The notes under the pieces were generated by a model, which had not been told where the DNA came from, searched no databases, and saw nothing but the letters and a program-made list of their open reading frames with translations. From Arabidopsis thaliana (taxonomy: Eukaryota; Streptophyta; Magnoliopsida; Brassicales; Brassicaceae): a stretch of 64,000 nt of DNA. Every line of letters begins with the position of its first letter. Position 1 is the stretch's first letter. Of this stretch, positions 35,841-45,842 are shown one piece after another. The translations under genes and the position numbers were made by a program. Location of the stretch: the NCBI RefSeq assembly GCF_000001735.4, contig NC_003070.9:5580001-5644000 (forward strand). Direction: 5' to 3'.

Positions 35841-37632
35841 ATGTTATTGAAACCCGGAAATAAGCTTGTCTCGCCGGAGGTAATTTCTTCTTAAAGAAAG
35901 TGCTAGGATACCTATTGAGATAAGGATTAGGAATAGATTTGTGATTAAGTTTATGATTATCTATATTCTACTTCTCTTGAACCGTGTATATATGTGTTTC
36001 GGTGATGTAACCTAATAACACGAGAGTTTTCTTCAATTCGTTCTACTTTGACAGAAACGTGTAAAGTTCATAATCCCATTGTCTTTTGTTCATGTGCAGA
36101 CGAGTCATCATCGTGACTCTGCCTCAAACTCATCAAACCATAAATGTCAACAACAAAAACCGCGTAAAGATAAGCAGAAGCAAGTTGAGCAAAACACAAA
36201 GAAGATTGAAGAACATCAAATAAAATCAGAGTCGACTCTGTTAATCAGCAATCACAACGTTAACATGAGCTCCCAAAGCAACAACAGCGAAAGCACATCC
36301 ACTAATAATTCCTCTAAGCCTCACACGGGAGGAGATATTAGGTGGGACGCAGTGAATTCCTTGAAATCTAGAGGAATCAAGCTTGGAATCAGCGATTTTC
36401 GTGTTTTGAAACGGCTAGGCTACGGAGATATCGGTAGTGTTTATCTTGTTGAACTCAAAGGGGCAAATCCCACGACGTATTTCGCGATGAAAGTGATGGA
36501 CAAGGCTTCTCTTGTGAGCAGGAACAAGCTGTTGAGAGCTCAGACTGAAAGAGAGATCTTGTCTCAGCTTGATCATCCTTTCTTGCCTACTCTTTACTCT
36601 CACTTCGAAACTGATAAATTCTATTGCTTGGTGATGGAGTTTTGTAGTGGTGGAAATCTCTATTCCTTGAGACAGAAGCAACCCAACAAGTGTTTCACAG
36701 AAGACGCTGCAAGGTTAGTATACAAACAGAGTCTTTAGAAACAGAGGAAAAGTACATCTTAAGGGTTTGTTTTTTTGGCTTATAGGTTCTTTGCATCAGA
36801 AGTGTTATTAGCATTAGAGTACTTACATATGCTCGGAATCGTATACCGAGATTTAAAGCCAGAGAACGTTCTGGTTCGAGACGACGGTCACATTATGCTC
36901 TCCGATTTCGATTTATCCCTCCGATGTTCAGTCAACCCAACACTTGTCAAATCTTTCAACGGCGGTGGAACCACCGGAATCATTGACGACAATGCGGCGG
37001 TACAAGGATGTTACCAACCATCCGCATTCTTCCCACGAATGCTCCAATCCTCGAAGAAAAACCGTAAATCCAAATCCGATTTCGATGGATCGTTACCAGA
37101 ACTCATGGCAGAGCCGACAAACGTGAAATCAATGTCTTTTGTCGGAACACACGAGTATTTAGCGCCGGAGATTATCAAAAACGAAGGTCACGGAAGCGCC
37201 GTCGATTGGTGGACGTTCGGGATATTCATCTACGAGCTTCTTCATGGAGCAACACCATTTAAAGGACAAGGAAACAAAGCCACGCTTTATAATGTAATCG
37301 GACAACCTCTTAGATTCCCGGAATATTCTCAGGTTAGCTCGACGGCGAAGGATTTGATCAAAGGTTTATTGGTAAAAGAGCCGCAAAACAGAATTGCGTA
37401 TAAGCGAGGCGCGACGGAGATCAAGCAACATCCATTTTTTGAAGGTGTGAATTGGGCGTTGATTCGTGGAGAAACACCGCCACATTTGCCGGAGCCGGTG
37501 GATTTCTCGTGTTATGTGAAGAAGGAGAAGGAGTCTTTGCCGCCGGCGGCAACGGAAAAGAAGAGCAAGATGTTTGATGAAGCTAATAAGAGCGGTAGTG
37601 ATCCTGATTACATTGTTTTTGAATATTTTTAG
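35841..37632 (+). CDS. RSH3: AGC group VIII protein kinase (root-hair specific 3)
   Basis: Three exons, 35841-35879, 36100-36713, 36786-37632, total 1500 nt and 499 residues, the recalled length of At1g16440. The first exon is only 13 codons ([13 protein letters not shown]) and ends in GTAATT. The kinase domain starts at [20 protein letters not shown] (about residues 113-132), has the ATP-site Lys in YFAMKVM, the catalytic loop [10 protein letters not shown] (Asp near 240), and SDFDLSL, where DFD replaces DFG, a hallmark of plant AGC-VIII kinases. An insertion of about 75 residues precedes [10 protein letters not shown], another AGC-VIII trait. The C-terminus [10 protein letters not shown] resembles a PDK1-docking (PIF) motif. 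Residues 14-100 are polar, Ser/Asn/Gln-rich and probably disordered. D6PK and PINOID relatives phosphorylate auxin exporters; the substrate here is unknown. Confidence 0.9.
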
Positions 37633-37701
37633 CCATAATCACCATTATATAGTTGTAACACGAAACGTCGTCGTGCTTTTTCTTTTTCTTTGAGATATAA
37701 C

Positions 37702-37727
37702 TATTGGGCCGAAGATAAAGCCCAATA
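37702..37727. promoter_or_regulatory. Inverted pair of site II-like motifs upstream of the methyltransferase gene
   Basis: TATTGGGC and GCCCAATA form a perfect 8-bp inverted pair with a 10-bp spacer, 84 bp before the start codon at 37811. GGGCC/GGCCCA motifs are TCP-type targets common in promoters of translation and organelle genes. Stem formation is also possible. Confidence 0.45.
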
Positions 37728-37810
37728 TGATTCTGTAAGGTTTTTTTAGACCCAAGTGTAAGAAAACATTTTATTAAGAGCAGATCGAAGCTTTGTTTAA
37801 AAACTCAGCA

Positions 37811-39303
37811 ATGGCGGCTGGGTTCTTTCAAGCAGAGATGTCAATTTTATCCTCTACGTTGGCGCGCTCATACTCGTTACCTATCCGCAAAACGCTTATG
37901 ACCTTCGATTTTCGAATTGCAATGCAACGAAACCCTTGTCTCAGAATTCGACGTTCTTGTGTAGCTGCTTTTAGCTCGACTCCTTCGCATTCACGAAATT
38001 TTCCAATTCGAGGTGAAATTATTTGACATTTAGCTACCCAAAACTGTTATTAGAAAGGAATTGAGTTAGACACGGAGCTTCTGAATCTTAATTATCGTTT
38101 ATTTGCTTAAAGTTCAGTTTTTTACTTTTTTCCTCGTTTCAGGACTAGAGGATGTTTTTGTTGGTTATCTATTTGGGAGGAAGAAGGCAACGGAAGTAGC
38201 TCATGTGTGAGTACTTTCAACCCAAACTTTAAATTAATAACAAAAAAAATGACTTCTTATACGTCTTCACATTTAAAGCTTTTAGACTTTATGTATCTCA
38301 ATAGCTTAACCTTGGAGCTTACTATCTCTTGATTAAAGAAAATTGAAGCTTTGGATCTTAGTGTTATGGAGAATGTTGATGCTTTAAAGCTACATAAAAA
38401 CTTGCTTACGACATCACTGCTGATTATCCTTTCAGTGTGTGGGAGCAGGTAATCCAAAAGGGGGATACGGTCATTGATGCTACCTGTGGAAACGGGAACG
38501 ATACTTTAGCAATGTTGAAGATGGTTATGCATGATTCTGTTGGTTGTGGTGGTTATGTCTATGCTATGGACATTCAAAAAGATGCCATTGAAAGCACTTC
38601 ATCTTTGCTCGATCAAGCCGTTGGTTCAAAAGAGGTTAGATGATTACCAGAGCTTGCTTCCTATAGCAGTGTGGTTCTTACTAATATCGAGCCTTGTTCC
38701 ATTTCTGCTGAAGAAATACAGAAGGAATGCGTCAAACTTTTTAACCTCTGTCATAGTAAAATGGGAGAGATTGTCCCTGAAAACGCCCGAGTGAGGTACA
38801 GTGTAAATTCATTGACTCGATGCCACATTGTTGATGAACCCCTGGCAAAAATTTCCTCACTTTGCACACTGCTTTAGGTTTTCGCTAATCTTCATATGAT
38901 GATCTCAGGATGGTTGCATTCAATCTGGGGTATCTTCCAGGAGGCAACAAGTCGATAATCACTCTCTCGGATACAACATTATCGGCATTGAAAGCTGCTG
39001 AGAGAATCTTAAAGCCCGGTGGTCTCATCAGTTTGGTGGTTTACATTGGCCATCCTGGTGGAAGGTAATAAAAAAATGCTAGCAAAATTTCTCTGATTAT
39101 CTAATGAGATATGAACTTTCCTAACATACTTTGCTCCATGTTTCTTGTTGTTGTGAATTGGTTCGGTCTTCAGAGAAGAGTTAGAAGTGGTTGAAGCTTT
39201 TGGGTCGGGTTTACCGGTCAGTGATTGGATCTGCTGCAAATTCCAAATGTTGAACCGACCGTTAGCTCCAGTTCTTGTTTTCATGTTCAAGAGAGAAAAC
39301 TGA
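37811..39303 (+). CDS. SAM-dependent methyltransferase, putative rRNA methylase family
   Basis: Six exons, 37811-38012, 38143-38206, 38436-38634, 38722-38795, 38909-39064, 39174-39303, sum to 825 nt and 274 residues with all phases consistent. The first about 65 residues ([20 protein letters not shown] onward) are Arg/Ser-rich with almost no acids, suggesting import into plastids or mitochondria. The SAM-binding motif [16 protein letters not shown] is in exon 3, then [10 protein letters not shown], and [20 protein letters not shown], which matches the putative rRNA methylase (YtqB-like, PF06962) family. [14 protein letters not shown] and VFMFKREN close the protein. Bacterial relatives modify RNA; the target here is not shown. 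By order it is At1g16445. Confidence 0.85.
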
Positions 39304-39464
39304 AAAGTGATTTATTTTGATCCACCAGAAGCTTTGTCTGCATCTGCCGAACCATTCACTATTGTATATCCAATCTATATTACCTTTGTTGATGACAGTT
39401 TTCAAAATCTGTTTATACGCGGAGGAGAAGAGGTTTATGAAAAAAGTAAATTGATAACATAAAT

Positions 39465-39470
39465 AAAAAA
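39465..39470 (-). terminator. RNA polymerase III terminator of the tRNA-Arg gene
   Basis: Six T on the minus strand directly after the tRNA 3' end. Confidence 0.8.
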
Positions 39471-39543
39471 CGACCACGGTGGGACTCGAACCCACAATCT
39501 CCCGCTCCGGAGGCGAGCGCCTTATCCATTAGGCCACGCGGTC
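39471..39543 (-). tRNA. tRNA-Arg (anticodon CCG)
   Basis: Read on the minus strand, the 73-nt gene folds as a cloverleaf: acceptor stem GACCGCG with CGTGGTC, D arm GGCCTAATGGATAAGGC, anticodon stem CTCGC/GCGGG around loop CTCCGGA (anticodon CCG, decoding CGG), and T arm with GGTTCGAGTCC, which is the B box. There is no intron. The base after the acceptor stem is G73. A run of T follows at once on the minus strand (complement of 39465-39470), a normal RNA polymerase III terminator. Confidence 0.95.
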
Positions 39544-39847
39544 CTTTTGATAGTCAACTACAATTACATCAATATATCTATTTATCTTAATCACAATCCA
39601 TGTAATCTAGTAAATGATATGCAACACAGAATTGTCAATTGTGTAACAAACAACAAGAACATTAAGACTTTTAATCAATCTCCACAAAGATGAGACCAAA
39701 CTCAAGAATCCTGAATACTGATGTATAATACTAATACAACCCTCCCAGCAATTTGTTAAAGTTTAACACAGAAATGGATTGAACCAAGCTAAGCTTATAA
39801 ATATATATCCACTGGCTTGTGATCTTGTAGCTTTTTCTTGGACTTTC
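39544..39847. other. Intergenic between tRNA-Arg and the sulfurtransferase gene
   Basis: About 300 bp of AT-rich sequence, including the upstream flank of the tRNA gene and the sulfurtransferase 3'UTR. No other feature is seen. Confidence 0.5.
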
Positions 39848-41981
39848 TTATGAAGAAGAACCCACTATGGGCAAGTTTGGTGCAGTTGCCCATTCAGTCC
39901 AAGACCCATCATAGATTGCCACATTAGTTTTTCCCAGACGATAAAGTCCCTGACCAGTAAAATAAAGAGGAATCAGTCTTTAGTTTTTATCATATGATCA
40001 CAGTAAATGAATGAATTCTAGATCATCATTTAGTTACCAATGCCAAAATACAAGCTGTTACACCGGTTCCACATGAGGCCGCAATCGGACTGTCCAGAGA
40101 TATGTCTGCAGATAAACGGATAAGTAATTGCATAAAACAACTACTTGAGACTTCATTTTGTTTTACCTTCCTGTTCAAACTGCTTCTTCAGCTCCTCTGC
40201 TGGTAACAGTGTTTGAGAGGAATCAAACATCTACATAAGAATATGTTATCATATATCTGGTTTCAAAGAGCAGATATAACGGTAAGCCCTTCAAGTTAGA
40301 CGGTGGCTTACTAGGGGAAAAGGGACACACTTGCTACCGGGTATATGACCACTCGGTAAACCCTTCCAAGGTTCTGGAGCAATACCGTCAAATCTGTGAA
40401 ACAGAGTAAATTCTATATCAGATCCTATGAGCGGAATCAACTTAAAACCATTAGCATATTATAGTGAAATTACAATCCAGAACAAGCAATAATTTTGGCA
40501 TGATACCTAGCCTTTGAACGCGCATCGATGTGCTGATAAGTCTTATCCTCGATGTTTTCCTTCACCTGTCAATTATCCAGTTAGCTCCCCTAGTTTACTA
40601 GCAACTATGTATAAACTTCATTTAAGAAACGGTAACCTGATCAAGTGCCAATACAAGATGTGGCCGGAACTTCGTCTGAAAAGTTATTGGGCTAATCTGT
40701 GCAAATGGCAAAGATGTGAATAAACCATATGTAGCAGGTAAACCAACTAAATATGCAATTTTCAGATACATCAGATTGGCAAAAACTTTTCGATGAATGA
40801 ATCAACTTACTGTTTGTCCTTGATAGATCTTCTCTATAGCCTCAGTTGCTGCACTGGCTTTCAAAATGGCATCATTTGAAACACTGGATTCAACGTCATA
40901 GCCTGAAGCACGCCATTTCGGCAAGCCTCCATCAAGTACCCATACTTTGTCATGTCCAAAGACTCTAAACATCCTGTTTTAACAAAAGGAGGACTCATCG
41001 ATTTGATAATACCAGAGAAAACATATTGAGGAATGATAAAAAGGCTAATGGACATGAGATTCATAACTCACCACCATACACGAGCTGCACTAAAGAGCCC
41101 CATTCCATCATACACAACCACTCCATCGTTGTTCTCGATTCCAAGAGCAGAACAACCAGCAGCAAAAGCTTCCTCAGATGGTAGCATGTGTCGTAACTGC
41201 ACATGTAATTCAAATAATATACAATACTTTTTGGTTGTTGCGCATACAGACACATAGAAGCTCACAGCCAGAAGGCTTGCCAAAGCTATTAATGGGAATC
41301 TCTGAACAGAAAAGAGTCCAGATTTTTGCGTCAAAGAAACAACAATATGTTCAAATGACTGCAATGAAGAATAGTTACTGATAATATTTCATTTATACAT
41401 ATAAGCGATGGCAGTGTAAACTGTAAAGTCAATAAGTTAGAAATAAACAACACAATAACATCTTCTCAAGAAAAAAGACAGTGATTCTCACATTTGTTTT
41501 TCGATCTGCTATTCCATTCAAATCAAAGAAGAGAGCACCTGGAATATGAGCAACCTGTAGACGAGGACAACATACAAGTCAATCAACATTCAGTCGTGTA
41601 GTGACCCTGATGAAAAGTTTCATAGCGCTCATTCAGAACAAAGGCTTATAGCTTATTTACGTAGTTATTTACAAAAGTGTAAATCTTCTCACTTGATACT
41701 CTTGGATTGGATTTCTTTGCTCATGTGCCATGTACCATGAGGCATCCAAAACCTGACCATGAAACAAACAAGTTACATAAGAATCATGGCAGAAAAAGGC
41801 TACAATCTCAACAAGTGCAAACTATAAGCATTCTGAGACGAAAATAAACACAGCAAGAACGTCAGGTTACCTTTATATCAGCATCTCCAAGATTAGAGTG
41901 GAGCCAATCAACAGACACAACAGGTTCATTGGTAGATATGGGTGCGTAATTAGCTTTTGCCTCAGATCCAGAAGAAGCCAT
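39848..41981 (-). CDS. STR2: Thiosulfate/3-mercaptopyruvate sulfurtransferase, cytosolic form
   Basis: Eleven coding exons: 41981-41871, 41752-41693, 41554-41492, 41196-41072, 40973-40811, 40696-40637, 40565-40507, 40393-40312, 40230-40167, 40105-40038, 39949-39848. They give 957 nt and 318 residues from the first in-frame ATG (MASSGSEAKANYAPIS). It is a two-domain rhodanese. The N-terminal domain has VSVDWLHSNL, AHIPGALFFDLNGI and VVVYDGMGLFSAARVWW. The C-terminal domain has YQHIDARSKAR, SGHIPGSKCVPFP and the active-site loop AASCGTGVTACIL with the persulfide Cys at about residue 274. It transfers sulfur from 3-mercaptopyruvate or thiosulfate to acceptors. Its mitochondrial sister is STR1. 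The coding exon is open for 23 more codons upstream (to 42050) without an ATG, and the leader contains a presequence-like fossil. By order it is At1g16460. The published model may start further upstream. Confidence 0.88.
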
Positions 41982-42372
41982 GACTCGACCAAAGTGAGTA
42001 GATTTAGAAGCTGGATAGGCAGAGCGTAACTGTGAGCTGAATGCTCTCTTCTGCAAGTAATCATTTACAATCTCGGAATTACAAAACAGAAGATATAAAA
42101 AAATCGAAACTTTGAACACAATTCAGTAGAGTGAATTATACAAGAGAAAGTTAAACTCAGATTTGAATCATGTGACTCAGATATTATCGGATATCTACAC
42201 ACAGCTAACTATAACTCCCAATGTGAAACCTTTCTAAACTCGAAAGCCCACTACTAGTAGTACCCAAATTATACAAACAATTTAAACAGTAACTAGAAGT
42301 GAATATCTAAGCTCAGAGAAGGTCGAAATCGAATTAAGAAACAACTTAAATTCAAAAAGGTTGCGCAATTAC

Positions 42373-42463
42373 GAGTCTTGTGATGAGGAACAGCAGATAG
42401 AGAGGGATTAATCTGGCAGTGACCAGAAACCAATAAAGTTGTTGAGAAAAGTGTCGAAGCCAA
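42373..42463 (-). pseudogene. Fossil organelle presequence in the STR2 5' leader
   Basis: On the minus strand the leader reads TTGGCTTCGACACTTTTCTC, which translates as LASTLFSTTLLVSGH and then NPSLSAVPHHK. From memory STR1 begins MASTLFSRTFLA, so this is its start with ATG changed to TTG. The segment ends at a donor (GTAATT), and joining it to the next exon at 42050 would be out of frame with the rhodanese. Confidence 0.6.
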
Positions 42464-42479
42464 ATCACCTCAAAATACC

Positions 42480-43121
42480 ATGTACAGAACAAATTGCTGA
42501 GTTAAAGCCGCCAAATTTTGCTACTTCCAGATTCTCTGAGCTCGCAACTTTTTCAAGCTTCTTCGTTCTCAACGATGCTGCTTCTGCCACCTAGATGATT
42601 AATAGATTATCACTGATCACTAGTGATCAGGATAAGTGACGCGACTAACGCATGTTTAATTATATAAAATTCACGTTTGCCTTCTCTTTGATATAATTCG
42701 CGTTCGCGTTCTCTTTATTAAAAATCGCGTTTCTGATAAAACGCAGTCGTTTGGTTTTACTTCCCTTTTCTTCTTCCAGAAAAGAATTCGTAAAATCTCA
42801 CTTCAACCTTCTCTTCTCTGCAAGAAACCTAAAAGCCTATTTATTTCACCTCTCTCTCTCTCTCTCTGCAACTAATCACTTGTTCGATCTCGAAGCTGAA
42901 GCTAAAGGTAAGCTATTCTCTTCACAGCGCTAGTTCTTTTCCGAAGATTCGTGTCGATCTCAAAAATCCCATTCTATCAAATTGTTTTTAAGACTCTAAT
43001 GATTTAACCAAACCAAAACCTGAATCGTTTGATCCCGGTGACGTTGAAACCCTGAATTCCGGGGAAATTGATCCTACTCGTTTGTGTTGTTCACAGCTTT
43101 CGCTAATTTGCTTAAGGAGCT
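42480..43121. promoter_or_regulatory. Divergent promoter region of STR2 and PAB1
   Basis: Holds the 5' ends of both genes. On the PAB1 side are a (CT)n run at 42851-42867 and a leader intron. At 42672-42731 related blocks around TTCACGTTTGCC and TTCGCGTTCGCG are repeated imperfectly with the following TTCTCTTT. Confidence 0.5.
42908..43096 (+). other. PAB1: Probable 5'UTR intron of PAB1
   Basis: GCTAAAG|GTAAGC at 42908 and TTCACAG ending at 43096 give a good GT-AG intron 25 bp before the start codon. Leader introns are common in highly expressed plant housekeeping genes. Confidence 0.6.
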
Positions 43122-45439
43122 ATGGGAGATAGTCAGTACTCGTTTTCTCTCACCACTTTCAGGTACGAACTTGGTTAATCATAGTGAGTATTTTGGTTAG
43201 TTTTTGCTGCGACTAATTTGTTGTACTGTGTCTGAAACAGCCCATCTGGTAAGCTGGTGCAGATAGAACATGCCCTTACAGCTGTTGGATCTGGCCAAAC
43301 ATCTTTAGGGATTAAAGGTTTGTCAATGTCATGATGAAATTGTTTATAGATCAATGAAAAATTTGTAGATTTCTTCTGATAACTTGGTTTCTTACTGCAG
43401 CTTCTAATGGAGTTGTCATTGCAACTGAAAAGAAGTTGCCTTCTATTCTGGTTGATGAAGCATCTGTAAGTTGATAATCAACAAGAATATTCGTATCATT
43501 ACCATATAGCCATGCTCTGTGATGCTTTCTTCGATTGTGTAATTTAGTCAACATCTCTGACATTAGTTTTCTCTTTTGCCTGTTTCAGGTTCAAAAAATT
43601 CAGCATTTGACTCCTAATATTGGAGTTGTTTACAGGTTTGCTCATCATTTATTTTAAGTTTTTAGTTGTTTTTGTTTTTGATGTTATAGCTTAAGGACTA
43701 ACTTTTTCTGCATTTTCTTCTATGAAGTGGCATGGGTCCTGATTTTCGAGTTCTTGTTAGGAAGAGTAGGAAACAGGCTGAGCAATATCTTCGTCTGTAC
43801 AAAGTAATCCTTTCTCTCTCTTTTCTCAAATTTGCTTGAAATACTTGCTAATGTGATATGGTTTCACCTAAGGAAGCTTTATTGTTACAGGAACCCATCC
43901 CTGTTACCCAACTTGTAAGGGAAACCGCTACTGTTATGCAAGAGTTTACTCAATCGGGGTGAGTGCTATATTTAACTGTAAATTCAACCTCATCTGTCAT
44001 ATTTTTACTTCCTCCCATAGTCCTAATATGTTTGAATTGAACTGAACTATTTCTTCAGCAAAAGTAACTGTCGAGTGGTAGCTTTTCACTTGCAATTTGA
44101 GATTTGAAAATTGACTTGGCGTAAATTTTGTTGCTTTAGCAAATTTGTACCCATTGTAAATCCTGTTTCTAATTTGTATTACTTCTCTGAAATAATTTTG
44201 CTTTAGCAAATTTGTACCCATTGTATATCCTGTTTCTAATTTTGGTTACTGTCTCTTGTTTATAGAGGTGTTAGGCCTTTCGGGGTTTCCTTGCTGGTGG
44301 CTGGATATGATGACAAGGGTCCACAATTGTATCAGGTTTTTCCTCCTTAGGATATGTGTTAGTTGATTGAGCACAATCGAGTCTCCCAATCTTCTTAGCT
44401 CAATTTCCATTCTTTTCAGCGCTGAAATACTAAACTTTAGCAAAACTTGTAGCAGAGTATTTACCTTTCTGTTCTATCATGTTACAATAGTTACCACCTT
44501 ATGTTTCTGTCTAAACTGAATTACCATCTCATCTTGAGAATATAACCTGAGAATTAAAACTTTGCTTTTGAATTTCCTTACTCGGGGTTTAATTCAAATC
44601 ATTTTGTTTTTGCACTAGGTGGATCCATCTGGCTCTTATTTCTCCTGGAAAGCTTCAGCCATGGGGAAGAACGTTTCTAATGCAAAAACCTTCCTTGAGA
44701 AAAGGTAATACTGTTTACAATTTGTTGATATCCAAAGATATATAACCAGTATACTGATTTTGAAAATTTTCTTTTACTACTCAAATTTCGATAATATAGG
44801 CTCCTGTCATAACAATATGAAACCACTCTTCGTCGCTGACAAACCTTAACCAATTACGATTTCCTTGCAGGTACACAGAAGACATGGAACTTGACGATGC
44901 CATTCACACAGCGATACTGACATTGAAAGAAGGGTAAGTACAAATCTACATTATTATTAGAAAGTAGTTCGCCTGATAATCAGAGTTCACTTCATATTCA
45001 TAGATCACACTCTCAGTGTGACTGATAGATTACCAAACCCATAGCACTGTCTTTTATAATGAAAGCACAGGGTTTTAAAACGTTTGTATTCTTGTGGTAA
45101 ACCTTAAGCTGTTTCTGATGATGGTGTACACACACACACACACATACATACATGTGTAACTTTAGTCTTCATACACTGTGCCGAAAAGCCTTCACCTCAT
45201 TTGTCTTTTGTTTTTTGTTTGTGATAGCTTTGAGGGAGAGATCTCAAGCAAAAATATTGAAATTGGCAAAATCGGTGCTGACAAAGTTTTCAGGTACCCT
45301 TTTTCTTTGAAACAAAGAATCTTTTTTGCTGCTGATGATGTTTGAATAGAATGTTGTTGATACTCAATTGGTTTTTTGGGATTAATGCAGGGTACTAACA
45401 CCAGCAGAGATCGATGATTACCTTGCTGAAGTCGAGTAA
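43122..45439 (+). CDS. PAB1: 20S proteasome alpha2 subunit
   Basis: Eleven exons: 43122-43162, 43241-43317, 43401-43465, 43589-43635, 43728-43803, 43891-43958, 44266-44335, 44619-44704, 44871-44933, 45228-45293, 45391-45439, giving 708 nt and 235 residues, the expected length. The N-terminus MGDSQYSFSLTTFSPSGKLV with QIEHAL is the alpha-subunit signature (the N-terminal gate helix). GIKASNGVVIATEKK and GMGPDFRVLVRKSRKQA follow the family, as do RPFGVSLLVAGYDDKGPQLY and DPSGSYFSWKASAMG. Alpha subunits form the outer rings of the 20S core and lack the catalytic Thr. By order it is At1g16470. PAB2 is the paralogue on the duplicated segment. Confidence 0.95.
44131..44250. repeat. 67-bp tandem duplication in PAB1 intron 6
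   Basis: TTGCTTTAGCAAATTTGTAC and the following bases start at 44131 and again at 44198, with small differences (CCATTGTAAATCC versus CCATTGTATATCC). It is intronic and recent-looking. Confidence 0.85.
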
Positions 45440-45842
45440 CTCCCAGCATAGTCTAGCAACAAAGTTTAAGACCGGAATTTCGTGGCATTTACAGTCTTAA
45501 AGAGTTGTTTTTTCTGTAAAACTTTGGATCTTTAAATAGTTTGTTGCTGAACACAAGCTGAGTGTCTCTCAATAACTAATGAAATCTGTTTCTTTTTTTC
45601 TCACTCAGTGAAGGTTTCAGAGAAATCTTATAGTAGTCTCGTCTTATCAGTCTTTAAATTGGTCGCATGTCCACTCACCTCCAATCGAGAAATTGCAAAT
45701 TCTAAAACCAATTTTATTTAATTCTTTACAACACAATAAAATCATGGAGTAATGTCCCAAAACTGTTGAAACCCAGAACCTTTACCAAACAATCCTATAA
45801 TGAAAACTTTGTCAGCTAGCTACTGTACAGACTTCTCTTCTT
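45440..45842. other. Convergent 3' intergenic region
   Basis: Between PAB1 (+) and the PPR gene (-). 3'UTR sequence only; no gene is seen. Confidence 0.5.

Noticed and set aside
36079-36099. Possible RSH3 start at 36079
   Set aside because: The codon is TTG, and a CAG acceptor at 36099 fits the 13-codon exon at 35841, giving exactly 499 residues.
41873-42064. MITCRREHS frame overlapping the STR2 coding exon
   Set aside because: It reads the rhodanese exon in the wrong frame; the correct frame is the one with VSVDWLHSNL.
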